Assembly: GCA_012295275.1 (NCBI GenBank)
Contig: CM022670.1
Coordinates: 1,452,501-1,516,500, forward strand
DNA length: 64,000 bases
DNA from: Chrysomallon squamiferum
Lineage: Eukaryota; Mollusca; Gastropoda; Neomphalida; Peltospiridae
Reading direction: 5' to 3'
How positions within the stretch are numbered: position 1 is the first letter of the stretch; each line of letters opens with the position of its first letter. Shown here piece by piece: positions 1 to 14,900 of this stretch. Made by a program: the position numbers and the translations under genes. The notes under the pieces are model-generated. The model was not told where the DNA came from. It did not search any database and saw nothing but the letters and a program-made list of their open reading frames with translations.

Positions 1-3000
1 ATGAACAGATTGAAAAGCTGAACAAAGAGTTAAAACATGCAAATGAATTGCTTTCTGCTTTGAAAGGAAAAAGTAAGTTTTCCCTTCTGAAGTCTTACAC
101 TTTTTTTTTTAAATTCTAAAAAGGATGGTCAGAGACTGCTATTTTGTTTCGTAGATATTGTTTGTCATCCTTACTTAATAAGAATAAATTTATTATAATT
201 ACTTTCATAATTTTTATTAGTTTATTTAACGGAGATTTAAAAAAAATTGTTTTTTATTATTATTATTATTATTATTATTGTAATTTTGAATTTCTTTTCA
301 TTTAAATGTTTCAGGTGTGACGCTAAGTGAATCAACTGTTGAGAATTTGTTTCCTACAGCAGCCACAACAAGCAAGATCTTGAAGTCTGGCATGAGTCTT
401 ACTCAGGTTAGAATGGGAAATTATTTTATTTACACATTACTCATTATTAAATGGCTCATTTCATTTTTAAACAGAACAGCTGTGGAAAAGAAAAAAAATT
501 CTGTCACTATTAATGTAAATCTATTTAGTTTAATCTTTAAACCAAAAAAAAAATTAGTCCAGTAAATAAACATTATTGCAAAAATATTAATTTTAATAAT
601 GTTTCAAAGGGTCTAAAAATGTTGATGTCAGATTTATATTATTAATTTCACAGGTTTGATATATTTAGGAAGTTATATGCACTGATCTGGTAGATTACTT
701 TTTCTATTTTTTCATTCTTTATTTACTTTTTTTATTATTATTATTATTTTTTTTTTTTTTTATTTCCCCCAATATGATAATAATTTTAGAAAATAGATCA
801 TTTGAAAAAAAAAAACATAAATAATTATGTGAAATATAAATGTTTTTACTGACTTTTCAGATTTACAGTGAGTACGTACAAGCATGTGATAGTCTTGAAT
901 TGGAAAAACTTGAAAACAAAAGACTTAACCAGTATCTTGATCAGATTTTACAGGTAAAATTTCATTTAATTTTACTGATCACCTCACTGATGCTACCAAC
1001 ATTTTAAGTCCATTATTTACAATACCTAATCCCACTTATATCTAATTTGACAGTATGAATATTTTAAGTAGATGACACAGCTAGATGTATCATGGAATGT
1101 GAATATTTTACATTAATAATCCAACATACATAATCACACAGTATCCGTTCTTTATAATACCAGTATCACAGTAATAGTAATACAAGTAGCTATAATTGGC
1201 AGTGTGAATATTTTAAATTAGGAATTTACAGTAGGTAATATAACACTACCAGTTCTGTTTAACAGTATAAATATTTTTCATTAATTGTTTTGGCCACTAG
1301 TCATATGAGGATCTGAAATTGTGAAGAACTAATTAACTTAAGAGGAGTTATCAAAGCACCAGCTACCTTTGACTAGCCTGTGTCATCAGACAGATTTATC
1401 TTTGGTTTTCCTGTGGAAATGCACACAAAAAAAACACCTAGTTGTTTGTGAGTGAATTGACCATGAATATGCAGAATTGGTTATGTGCTATAGTTGCATA
1501 TTTATGTTTATATTTTTAACACATCAGGAAATTGAGGAACGTACACCAATGCTAAAGAAGCAGAGAGAGGATTACGAAAACTCGCTGGCAACAATAAATC
1601 AGCTCACATCACAACTGGATGCTGCCATGTTGGTGAGTGACAGTAATCTAATTTTTCACTCTGAACCTTTTTTAATATTTTTAATTATAGCCTCTTCAGT
1701 CATTAATTATTCAGTTTTTGGCTTTTTTGTGTTTGTATTCATAAAATATGTATATTATACAAATAAAAGGATTTCAGTCAAATATTTTTAATGAAACTGA
1801 CCTGTAAAATACTTCATTATATTTCATTATTTGACAAGAGAACAAGAAATTTTAAATATGTGTTTGATACAAAACAGGTTACAAAGTTTTCCTAATGCAT
1901 TTTGTATAAAATATAGAGAATATTTAAGTGAATAATAAAAATTTTCTCTTAATTGTAAAAATAAGGAGAAGATTTTCTAATATTCATCTAGGACACATAC
2001 ATACACACTAAATAATTTATTAAAATACGTAATGAAATGTGTTGAAACGTAATTAAAGAAAAAATTATTTAACTTGAAGGAGACAGAAAAGATTCAAGCA
2101 GAGTGTGACGAGTATAGGAGAAAGTCCAGCCATCTTCAGAGAGAATGCAGCAAGTATCAGCAAAAAACACTCGATCTGAGTCAGCAGGTACAACTGTTTG
2201 TACAGCTTCTCACGCAGAACAAGTCACCTAATTACATTTTTCATTAATTTTTATTTGTTAGTTAATTTAATATCTGCAATGGTGACGCATTCAAATAACC
2301 CAAGAGATTCACTTTGTTTATCAGAAATTTTTTCTTTCATATCCTTTTTATTATTATTTTATTCTTTTTTTTTTTTTTTTTTTTTTGTCCTTCATTTTCT
2401 TCTGTTGTGAAAATTATTATAAGCTTTTTCACCCTTTTCTTACAAGTGAATAATATATAATTTTAAAAACCAATAAAGAATAAAAATGTTTTTCGGTCAT
2501 ACATACAGAGATACATAGAGTGAAAACTATCATATATTTTATTGTTTTCATGCAAAAATATAAAGTATATTTGTTTTGTTTTGTTTTGATTAGTCAAAAT
2601 AAACTTAAAGAAATTAATAACTTCAAGCCTTTTGTTTGTCAGATTTAAGTGTGTTATTCACCCTGTTGTTAATTTTGTTTCCAGGTCAGATATTTATTGA
2701 AAGAAATTCAAGAGTTGAGAGGAGGTCCACTACACGTTGTTGCTGATGGATCATCCACTGAGGTATCCAGTTCTTCCAACATCATTACAGAAAAACTTGT
2801 AACATTTGGGTGAGTAAAGTTACTTAATGTTACTTGAACTTCAGTTTTTCAAACAGTTGATTAATTGATATGTGTTTTCTGAAGATAGCGTACTGATACT
2901 GATCAGATTTGTTTGAACAGTGAAAATAGTTTAATGTGCTTTCATTTAATAATATTTTCAAACAAAACACTTCTGTAAACCTGACAGTCACAATTAATTC

Positions 3001-6000
3001 AAAACTGTAACTGAATTTTGATAATTTATAAATTGTTTTTCATGGTTATTTACTTAATATAATTAAAATTTCCAAACAGTTTGGGACACTTTATAAACCA
3101 CACAGTACAATTTATTCATTTCTTACATTTTAGAAAGTTGTTGCTTTCAAAAGATACACTTTCTGAAGTTATAACCATTCAAATTTGGATTTTGTTTTTA
3201 TTTTTAATTATCAGAAACATAGACGAACTCCAGGAACAGAATGTGAGGCTTTTAGAGGTTGTGAGAGAGTTGAGTGAAAATAAAGAGGAGGAGGAAAGAC
3301 TGGCCACAGAAGAAAAGTGAGATGTTATTTATAAATGTGATTAATGCGTCTGTAATTATATTTCCATGTTTTTTCTTGTAGCTGTAAAATGCTAATAATA
3401 AAGTATGACTATAAAATAATAATTTTTGTGATGTGTCGATGCTGATCTTTTGTCTTCTGTTGATGCCATTACGTAAAAAGAAATATGTAAATCATAAATA
3501 ATTTTGTTATTACTATTTTTTATTTAATGTTGTTTATTTTATATGTGGGTATTTTAATGTTAAAGAACAAAAGAATTAAAAGAGCAGCTGAACGAGACAA
3601 TGAAAGAACTTCAAGAACTTCAGGAAGCTCGCTCTCGACAAGCGGAAATGGTAATTTACACTTTTATTTAATACATGTGTGTACAACTAATTTAATCCAT
3701 GCATTTATATTAATATATCTTTTGTCACCCCAGTTTCTATAATTTTAAGCAGTTTTCTCACTCTCAAAAAAATATACTGTTGTTCAGTGATTATAGCATT
3801 AGCTAAAGATGTTCACTGGATTAAATCTTGTTTGAACTGCCACTGGATATGTTAATAAAAAATACAAGTTTGTGCTGTACAGGCTACCGCAAAGTACAAA
3901 TAAAATATTTACTTGGAATCATCAATAGTAGCCTAGATTATGGTTGCTTCGGGTTTTCTGTCAAACCTTTATATCAAAAATTTAAATAATTAATTAATAA
4001 ATAATTCAAAAATAAATAAAGTTGTAAACTAGTAATGATTATTATTTTAAAATGAGTTGTGGTGTCATTAATACTGATTCCCTGATAACAACCAACTGCA
4101 CTGACCAGTACAATTTTCTGCGAGTCTGATTTACCTGTCATGGCTGGTGGAAGGTGCAGTCTGTGTGGTTTTAATAATAATTAACAGTAACAAAATATTC
4201 TTAATGTTTGTTTTTTTTGTTTTTTTTAGGTTGAATCAATTGTTCGACAAAGAGACATGTACAGAGTATTGTTACAACAAGGTGGTTCTTTTTCAGTGAG
4301 TAGACTGTTAAATCCATTTCCCTATTAAAAACATATTTACTGTCAGTTTAGAAAATGGAAATAATTTTGTTTATATTATTTTCAAATACAGCTTGATAAG
4401 AAAGAAAGAAAGATAAAAATAAATTTCTATACTAGCAGCAGTGCAAAAATATTTGTTTGACAATTAACAAGGACAGCATTTAAACCTGAATATCATTATA
4501 TCAATGTGTTCACATTAGTTGATTTTTATTTCAAGCTAAACTACATTTTTTTTTTTTATTATTATTATTATTTTTTTTTTTTTTTGAAAACCCTTTTTAT
4601 ATTTGCCCTATATTTTTTTTTTTTTTTAAATAAATAGAATTTTAGCTTCCAGGTTAAAAAGAAATAAAATTTGAATATTTATCATCATCATCATCATTGT
4701 TTGTTTTTGTTTTTTCATTGTTGCTGTTATTAACTATTGTGATTATTATTGTTTTTATTGTTGCTGTTTTTGTTGTTATTGTCATGTTTTTGTTATTATT
4801 ACGACTTACAGCAACAGATGACTGAAATTCCACTGTATGCGTCCACACCAGTAGCACCTGGTCGACAGTCCCAGGCAGAAACTCCGGTGATCTCAAGCGG
4901 TGACCTACAGAAAACTCTACAAGAAACAAAGGCAGCACTGAAACAGCTGCAGGCAGAATACACTATTTACAAGAAAGAAAGAGGAACTAACGAAAGGTGA
5001 TTTACACCTTCACATTTTTTTATATTGCTTACGGTTATTTTCATTTATTTATTTGTCTTTATTTTCAAATTTTTTTTTTTTTTTTTTTTTTCCTTATTAA
5101 GAGAGAGAGAGGAAGGCTTGAGTTAAACAGATAAGGAAAGTGTGTGTGTGTGTGTGTGTGTGTGTCAGTTTGAAATAAAGAATGTATAAGTTGGAAAGGT
5201 CAGATGTAAATACAGTATTAGACAGATAAACTAAATTTACAGAAAGATATAACATTTGATTTTCTCTGTTTAAAAAAAATAAAAAAAGGAGGATTATTAT
5301 TTTAGGATTGGTGCTGTTTAAGTTTAATAATTCTGATGGATATTTTCAGAATGATAAGTGATGAACTGGACAAGACAAAAGCTGAACTGTCTGAAATTAA
5401 AGTACAAAATGCGAAGCTTCTTTCACAGGTATTTTCTAACTTATGTGGAGACACTAGACGAAAAATTTGAAAAACAAATCGTTTCTGAGATTTTAACACA
5501 ACCATTTACAAAAAATTATTCAGTTTTCTATTCGTACAAGTTAAAAAGTCCAAATAAATTTAATTATAATCAAAAAATATATTTTGTGAAGTGTTTGTCA
5601 CTGAAATTTACACATTTTCGTTAAATTCTGCGTTTATTTCTGGGTTTTACTTTGTCGAAACCTCAATGAAATTTGACATTCTGCGACCATTGGAAAGCCC
5701 CATTTTTGCAGAGCATTATGGGAACAGTGTTCTAAAAGTAGATAAAAACTCCATCAAGATATTCCTTAATTTAGTGCACCCCCCTCTGAGACTATGAGAG
5801 AAAAAATAGCATTGCCCGTTTATTGGTCATATGATATCACATGACGTGTTGCAGCATTCTAATTGGTTGTCAGAATTATTTCCGGTGACATTGTTTACAT
5901 CCGTTCATTGATATTTTTTCACCGTGCATATTGTTTGAGATTTAACTGTTCGAAATCATGGAGATTTATCATGGAAAGAAAACCAGTACAAAACATAAAT

Positions 6001-6718
6001 TTGTGAAGAGGAAACTATCTCACAAACAACGGTTACAATCTGCAGAAAATAATAGATTGCCAAAACAAGCAAGGTCATTGTTAAAGGGGAGGTTTAGATT
6101 GGTCTGCGTATTCAGCTGAGATTGTCACATCAGCTTCACAGAACTGGGTCAGTGAGACTCATGGTTTTGTTTATCAAGACTACAGTTTAACTGCATGCAT
6201 TTCCAGTCTACAAAATTAGTGTTTATAAATAGATGTTTAAATTAAGGTATGAACTATGAGCAAACCTTTTATGTGAAATAAATATTTGCGATAAAATTAT
6301 TAATAATGGCTCTTGTGTTTTAACTTATAGAAAAAAAGGGTGCCCAAATATTATTTTTGGGGTGACTAACCCATAATTGTTTTCACATTCCAGTGACCCA
6401 AACAGAGCTGCGGCCATTTTGAGCCCTATTTATATATGTCACTTGTGAAACAAAATCATCTACTCAAACACCATCTATTAACAAAACACTAAATACTTCT
6501 TTCTCACTCGGTGAAATGTTTATTTTCAGTTGGAATTCCAGAATGATAGATTTAAGACATTGCAGTCAAATACTGATGGTTACAAGAGAGAAATAACAGC
6601 ACTTCAAGAAAAATGTCAGAAGTATTCCATTTCAGTTGTAAAACACGAAGAGGCAGTTAATGTTTTAAGAGAAGTATGCCATACTAAGTTTTTATAAAAT
6701 TATATATTACATTCTTGT

Positions 6719-6752
<34 letters not shown>

Positions 6753-9700
6753 CTTTAAACACCAGCTTGATTAGTACAATGGTATTATTAATATTAAATT
6801 TTATCTAGTGAATTCTGAAAACTGTGGTTAATATAAAATATATTTTGGACCTAAAGTATTGTGAAATCCTTAACTTTCATATTTACATAAATTTTCTTAC
6901 AAAATATTACTTCAGAAAAAGAAAACATTTTTTTTATATATATATATATCTTTTTAGACTGTTCCAACTTTTATAAAGTAAAATTGAAATGAAATGTAAA
7001 ATTAAAATGTAGAACTGATAACATATTGTGAAAACATTTACATTTTATGCTGCAGAAATTTTTGTGTGACTTGTAAAACAGCATAGTAGTTCATTATAAG
7101 ATGCTATCTTTTAACTTCACAGTGAAGTCTGTTTTACATCAGGCAGAGATACTATGTCTAAGGGAGAAACATTAACAAATTACATATGCAAAATTTTAAA
7201 AGCTGAATTTTACAACTGACTTTTATTTTTTTTAATTATTATTTTTTAAATTTCTAAATGTAACAGGATCTGATGGCGGCTAATGAAAAGAACAGCAGAC
7301 TTGACGTCCAGTGTGAAAATCTGCGATCAGAGATTGAGAAGTTGAGGATGTCTGAACAGCATTTGAAACAAGAAATTGCCAATCTTCACAGAGAAAAACA
7401 GTCCCAGTCAATGCTCATGTCAAGTCTGCAAGCAATACAGGTTTGTAGGGTCAACGTTTTCACTTGGTCAAAACAGTTGTGACCTTTCTTAAATCATCTT
7501 GATAATAATACTTGACTTACACGGTCCTTGGGGATTGTCATTGTATGTGTGCTTGGAAGTGTGACACACATGCACACACACACTCACATACACATACATA
7601 CAATGATACATACAAATTTCCAGTTATTTTCCTATTTTTAAACTTTTTAAGTTGTATTATCAATTTGTGGTTGTGGTCAAAACTGACAGTAATTTATTTA
7701 CACTGTTCATATGTCTTCAGAATAATTTGGAAAGAGCTGATTTTGAGAACAAAACCAGACTGAAAAACCAGATAGACGCAAAGGAAAAAGAACTGATCAG
7801 TCTTCGCCGCAGAGTTGAAAGTTTAATGGAGGGAGAGAAAGAATCAACTCTGAAATGGGAGGTACGTTTGTTTTCATCATGTCACAGTGAATACAAATCA
7901 CAGAAGCTATCCTTGATGTCATAGTATACTTTCAAAAATAAATTTCGCATAATTTAAATTTTTTAATGTTTTGGTTTCTTCAATATGATTTTAAGATGTC
8001 TTTTCATTTCAGTTCACGTTTGTAAATGGCAGAATAATTAATATGGTTGATTTTATTTTATTTTATGCATTTTGTTTTTCTTAGAAAAAACTGAGTGAAC
8101 TGGAAAGTAAGTTACAGGAGGAGCAGACTAAAAACCAACAGGTAAACAACCTGCTGGCTGAATGCAACACAGAGATAGAGAGACTCAAAGAAGAGGTAAG
8201 ATTGTATTTTGCTTCATACACTGCCTCAGTATAACATTTGTATGTTAGAAAGGTGTCAGTATCTTACTGCATTACTGAAATGTTATTTCAATGGAGATTT
8301 ATACAGAATGTTTTAATTTACATTTACTTAGATGTTGTGTATGCATAAATATATACTGTAAAGACCTTTTAAGTTAATTTTAAAATTCAAATGCCCTACT
8401 TATATCAGTATGCATGTGCTCTAATATTGGAAGTCAGGAAGAAGATATTTTATTTTACTATTGATGTACTATCTATTCCATTGACTTTTAAGTGTTAAAA
8501 AGAAATTAATAAGAAATGTTAACTAGAATAATGTTTTTATTGGTTTTTGTTTTAGCTGAAGACTTCAGAAGCCAAATGTGCAGCATTGGAAGAAAAACTG
8601 ATGAGACTTGGAGCGGTTGGACAAGGTTAGGAATTGTTAAACTATCATTTAAACAAAGTTTTATCAGTAGGGTAATGAATTTTTCATCTGTCTCTGTTTT
8701 TCTATTTTATTTATTCTTGAATTCTTTTTCTTTCATACAAAAGCCTAAATTTTACTTCAGTCATTACAGTATATGTATTCAAAAAACCTTATTACATGCA
8801 GTGAAGCAGTTTTTTGTTTTGGTGCTATGAGGTACTGGTCTCAGTTTCAAACTTTTATAAATGTGAAAGTGCAAAGCTACAAAAGTGGTCATATATTAGT
8901 TAATTAATTCTCAGTGTTCCAACTATGTTAAAAAGTTGCTTTCAGTCAAAGGAGAGAGTTTTACATGTTGTATAAATGTTTTATTTTGTCGTAGGTGACG
9001 CAGGAATTGTGAATGCAGAGGAGATCAAAGAACTCAAGTCAGAACTATCGCAAGCTCAACAGCAAATCAAAAGTAAGTGAATTGTTTGAATATTCACATT
9101 CCGCCGTCTTTACTATAGCATGTCATAAATCCAGAACAACTGTCAAGTAGGATTTTTACTCATTTTAAAATGCTTATCAGTATTTAAGATTTTCTAATAT
9201 CATTTAATAAACACAAAAATTAATCTAAAGTCTAATTGTATTATACACAGGTAAATAAAGGATACCAAAAATACCATTCATTGTTGATAAAGACAATCTT
9301 TGTTTTAATTTAATATAGGCAGTAACATCTGAATATTAATTGCATTATTACTTACTAAATTCCTTATGAATAGAAATGATACTGAAATAGCGAGTATGAA
9401 TAATGGTTTCAGCAGAATATGAGGAAATGTTATTCAGCATATTTTCCCCATTTAAACCAGTGTGTTATCTGAGGGTGGAGCAGCAGTGAATTGCTTTGTG
9501 TTATCTTTTTTTCAGACCTGGAGCAGCAGCTTGCGAGTGCCAAGAAACATGCAGACCAGTACAAGAAGATTGCTGACAGTGTAGAAGAAACACTGCAAGA
9601 ACAAAATCTAGTAAGAGAAACAAAAATACTTTTTAAAAAAAAAAGTGTTTACAGAATCACTGGCTATAAGTTACAGTCCTTGAAAATTACCTGTAGAAAA

Positions 9701-9877
9701 TCTTCAACAGTGTTGAGCTGGGTACACTTCATCAGTGAAATGGTTGCGTCATTAAACACCAGGCAGAATTCAGTTTTTATTTTACTGTTCCCATAAAAGA
9801 GATACATTGCAGTTAAATAATATTTCTTTTACATCATATATATTTCAATATGTCTTGTATATTATTATTATTACTAC

Positions 9878-9945
<68 letters not shown>

Positions 9946-10766
9946 CAGGCAAGCAAACATTTCCAAGAGGGTTTGGAAAAGAAAGGCAGAGAAATGAAAC
10001 AAGGTTGGTTGGATATTTTGTGACATGTCAAAGTTTATAAAGCATATGCAGGCACAAATAACAGACAAATAAAACAAAAAATAAAAAAATAAAAAATATT
10101 CTGCTATTGATGTCCATTAGTATTTATATAAACTAAGAACACATTTTTATTTATTTATGTATTTTTTTTGAAAAAAATGTTGTATTATTTATATTTTTAC
10201 ACAGAAATAGAGCGGCTGGAAAAAATAATTGAGTTAATAGAGAAAGAAAAACAAGATTTGTTGAATGAAAATATTAAAATATCTGAGGAAAGCCATGCTC
10301 TGGTAAGACAATATTTTATTTATCAAATTACATTCTTTTTTAGTACCATTGTCATTCAGTTCATTTGCTTTAAATGTTAAATCTTGTCATTAAAAAGGTG
10401 GGTGTCACCCATCTAATGGCAAAAACTTTCAGAGAAGTAGAAGATACACTGGTAATGTACTGTACTGATCAGTGTTCAATACAATATAGCAAAAAATTTA
10501 TTGAAATTTGATGTGTAGTGTGTACAACCCAAATTGTAACTATGTAGTGATAACTAGGGAGATAAAAGACATTAAAGTTCACTGCAGGCAGTGGGTTTTT
10601 TATTAAACATTTGTCATAAATTATTAAATTGCCCTCAGCAATATAAATGTATATTGTATAAATCATGATTGTGGGGATTAAATTTTTTTAAAAACAAAAA
10701 AATGTACTACACATTTCAGCACTAGAAAAATATTAAAATTGTGAAGACTCTCTCTCTCTCTCTGTT

Positions 10767-10831
<65 letters not shown>

Positions 10832-11938
10832 GTCTCTCTCTGTCTCTCTCTCTCTCTCTTGTGTATATATATATATATATAAGAGAGAGAGAGAGAGAAA
10901 AGATATGTTCATATGATTGAATGTATTTTGCTACAGAATGCTGATCTAAGGAAAGAGCTGTCCAGTTTGCAGAATGAACTTCAGGAAGCCATTGAAAGAC
11001 GAGAAATGGCCATAGCTAATGAACAGTCAGCTAAGAGAGACCTGGATGCTCAGATTAAAATTGCTGCAGAGGTTAGTGAACAAAATTGTTAACACTGACA
11101 TCAACTTTATGAATTGCTGCAGACTGGTAAAATAAAAAGTAAAAATTGTGATGAAGATGACACTGATTTTGTGTACACTGACATATTTCTGCAGTTTACT
11201 CTTGCAGTTTACCCTTTGTATTGTTGTTATTAGTTTTAAAATTAAATATCCAGAAAGCTGGTTTAAGAACCTAGGTAATGTGCTTTACTATCCAGTGGTA
11301 GATATATATTATAGATTCCTTGCTGTTAAAATTAATCCTTAGATCTTTGGATAAAAAAGTGACCATATGTTTGTAAAAATGTGTTATTTACCAGTAACTG
11401 GTTCATGTGTTTTAACATCATTCCAACAGGCACAGGATAAATATGAAAGAGAACTGATGTTGCATGCTGCAGATGTGGAAGCTTTAACAACATGCAAGAA
11501 ACAGGTAAGTTTACTAATTAAAGTTTACCTTTAGTCATCAGAAGAAATAGTTTTAATATATTCTTAATATTTCCACGTTTTATTTGTATTTTGCTATCCT
11601 ATTGTAATTAAAAGCAGTCAGTAAAGATGAAACTGTACAGTTTAAAAACCTGTTTAATCATTAGTTCCTATAATGTATTTTAATTTGTTGCTTTTTCAGG
11701 TTGAAAATTTCAATGAAGTTCTAACTGAAGCACAAAATGTAGCTAAAAAAGCTGAACAGGAATTAATTGAATCTCGGGTAGGTGACAGTTATTAAATTTG
11801 ATTAATTATCAGATTCAAGTTTAGTAAACAATTCTTCTCCATGTCTTTATTATGCTGTTTCCAAAGCTGATACTATTAATAAATAAAAAAAGTTAATTCT
11901 TAGATTTGAAATAAGTGTTAATGTTTGACGCATTACAG

Positions 11939-11969
<31 letters not shown>

Positions 11970-14900
11970 GTTTGTTTGATGTTTTTTTTTGTAGGTTTTT
12001 AACATGATTTGCTTTCTTGTTTTTTCACACCTATGTTAATGAAAGAAATTGTAATATTTAAAAAATACTAAGTATTTCATGTTTAACTATAATTGGTTTT
12101 GTTTGTTTGTTTCTTTATTTATTTATTTACACCAGCAGATTTATTTTTCTTAATATTTCCATTCTCATTAATACAGATACTAGCAGTTATCTGCTGTTAT
12201 TTATGCTTAAGTTTTTGTTTTGTCTTGCATTTCAAGACATCCTGGTTGGAACAAGAACGAATTATGCATGAAGAATGTCGAATGATGGACCAGCGAGTGC
12301 GCGAACTCACCCAGCAGAACAACATGTTACACCAGCAGATGGAGAAAGTAAGTGATTTGTGCACAAACTGACAATCCCTTACCTGAAATCCCCAAATCAG
12401 AAACTGTTTTTCAGTAGGTCAGATAATATCATACAGTTTTCTTGTATTTTACTATAGAAGCACAAAATTATTAAAAGTACTCTCTGTGTAAATTGTGCAT
12501 GAAATAAAAACAGTTTTCAGTGTTTACACTTGGATCCTATCCACAGTCTGTATCAAATTCTATGTAATCTTTGTAAAGAATAATAACATTTTCATCTGTA
12601 GTAATAAATTAATATTAGCATTTCATTTATTTGTGGTGACTGCTCCCTTTTCTTCCTCTTTACCACATGATTTCAGTTCATTTTTGACAGTCGTATTTTA
12701 ATTAAAACCTGAAGGATTTTTTTTTTTTTTTTTTTTTTTGTCTCTATCACATCTTTCTTTAATAGGATTATGATTTTTCTAATTTGGTTTTCAAGATTTA
12801 CTGCCATTCATTTAAGAGTCTGCATTAATCTAATAATTTTGTCCATTTGTTATTTATTATATATTGATCTGACTGTGGTTGTTGTTGTTTTCAGCTAACA
12901 GGACAAGTGGTGAAGATACAACAAAAGGTACACGAGGATGCACCAAAAGAAGGGCAATCTGAAGACATTGTGAAAAATTCAGACCAGCTTCTTGAAGTTA
13001 TCAAGTAAAAATAATTTTAATTATTTAAAAAGAAACACCAAAAAAACAAATCCCAAATGAAAAACAACTTTAATTGAAAGAGCCATATTTTTTATTTCAA
13101 CTTAATTTGATTTTGATTCAATTAACTATCATGTTTTTTATTTATTTATTTATTTGCAGAGATATTTTTTTTTGGACAGCTCTTCAAATTGTTGAACCAA
13201 AATATTCATATTCATAATCATACAGGACAAATAGAAAACAAATTTATTATTTAAAAAAAAAAAAAAAAAATTCCATAAAGTATACTGAATAAAAGGGTTA
13301 CTAACAAAATATTTTTATTTCACAAAGTTTGTTTTAAGTGGGGTTTTTTGTTCTTGTTGTTGTTTCAGCATTTATTTTTTATTTATAATTTTCTAAACAA
13401 CACTGAGGCTTATTTCCTTGTGTCATTTTAGATTTTTGAAGAAGGAGAAGGAAATTTCCGAAACCCAGCTAGAAGTAGCCAAAGCAGAATGCAGTCGAGT
13501 AAACCAGCGATGTAGTCTGCTACAGCAACAGCTGGACGACGCAAATAAAACTTTGTCTGAGGAAAGACAAACATCTCAGGTCTGTATTTTCTTTCTTCAT
13601 GTTTCCCATTTATTACAATCTGACTGGTGAGTTGCAGTGTCAGAAGGGGAGCCTGAATTCAATTTATTGCTCATTTTCTGACATTTTGATTCTGGTTTTT
13701 CAAACTAGTATTTTTGTTTATTGAATAAGTGACACTTATTAACAGATTTCTGTTCCGTTATTTGCTTATTTTGGATTATAAAACTGGTATATCTGTTCTG
13801 TTATTTGCTAATTTGGATTATAAAACTGGTATATCTGTTCCATTATTTGCTGATTTTGGATTATAAAACTGGTATATCTGTTCTGTTATTTGCTGATTTT
13901 GGATTATAAAACTGGTATATCTGTTCCGTTATTTGCTTATTTTGGATTATAAAACTGGTATATCTGTTCCGTTATTTGCTGATTTTGGATTATAAAACTG
14001 GTATATCTGTTCCGTTATTTGCTGATTTTGGATTATAAAACTGGTATATCTGTTCCGTTATTTGCTGATTTTGGATTATAAAACTGGTATATCTGTTCTG
14101 TTATTTGCTGATTTTGGATTATAAAACTGGTATATCTGTTCTGTTATTTGCTTATTTTGGATTATAAAACTGGTATATCTGTTCTGTTATTTGCTGATTT
14201 TGGATTATAAAACTGGTATATCTGTTCCGTTATTTGTTGATTTTGGATTATAAAACTGGTATATCTGTTCTGTTATTTGCTGATTTTGGATTATAAAAGT
14301 GAAATTTGTGTTCACTAAATGCATGATACCTGTCTACAGATTGCTGTTCAAGCAGCAGCACAGCATGCAGACATGATGAAGAAAGTTCAGAATCTCAATC
14401 TGTTGACAGACAGTAACAAGTTGTTGAGAGAGGAGAGAGATAAACTGCAGAAACAGCTGCACGAAGCTGAAGCCAAGGTAAGACTGAGCTCAATGAATTT
14501 TATTTGATGTATGTTGAACACAGTGCATAAAAATAACGTAATAAATTGGTTAGCCTATACTTTAAGTTTGAAATCTTAAAATTGTGATGGCTTGTGAATA
14601 CGTTTTATATTTCTATATTTTTTCTTTTTTCGAGTAAAAATAAAAATGGCCATATTTGAAATAATATTTTCCATTTTTTTTGATACAAGCCATCTTTCAC
14701 GAGGTTTCTGTCTTTTTGGGAAGAAATGTGCATTAATTAATTGAGTTATTAGCAACATGCCAGAATTGTCAGTTTATTTTTCCCAGTTACTGGCTATAGT
14801 CATTTGAGTGAAGGATAGCTTGAACTGAAAGAAACAACAAACAAAAAACATCTGGTTGATGTGCAAAATAGCTATTGTACTATTTGAATTAATAAAAAAA

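Noticed and set aside
3750-4190. Possible mobile-element fragment in TPR intron 8
   Set aside because: The part near 4080-4165 is less AT-rich than usual, but I could find no terminal repeats, coding remnant or internal repetition to support it.
9807-10040. Plus-strand poly-Ile and minus-strand poly-Asn open frames
   Set aside because: Translations of the (TTA)n microsatellite and the TPR exon 19 edge; no independent coding sequence.
11149-11240. Possible C/D-box snoRNA in TPR intron 21 (GTGATGA followed by CTGA)
   Set aside because: The CTGA words are only about 10-25 bases from the C-box-like word, with no D box at normal distance and no terminal stem.
13747-14297. Possible CRISPR-like array
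   Set aside because: Units are directly contiguous with no unique spacers, and the host is a eukaryotic intron; it is a minisatellite.
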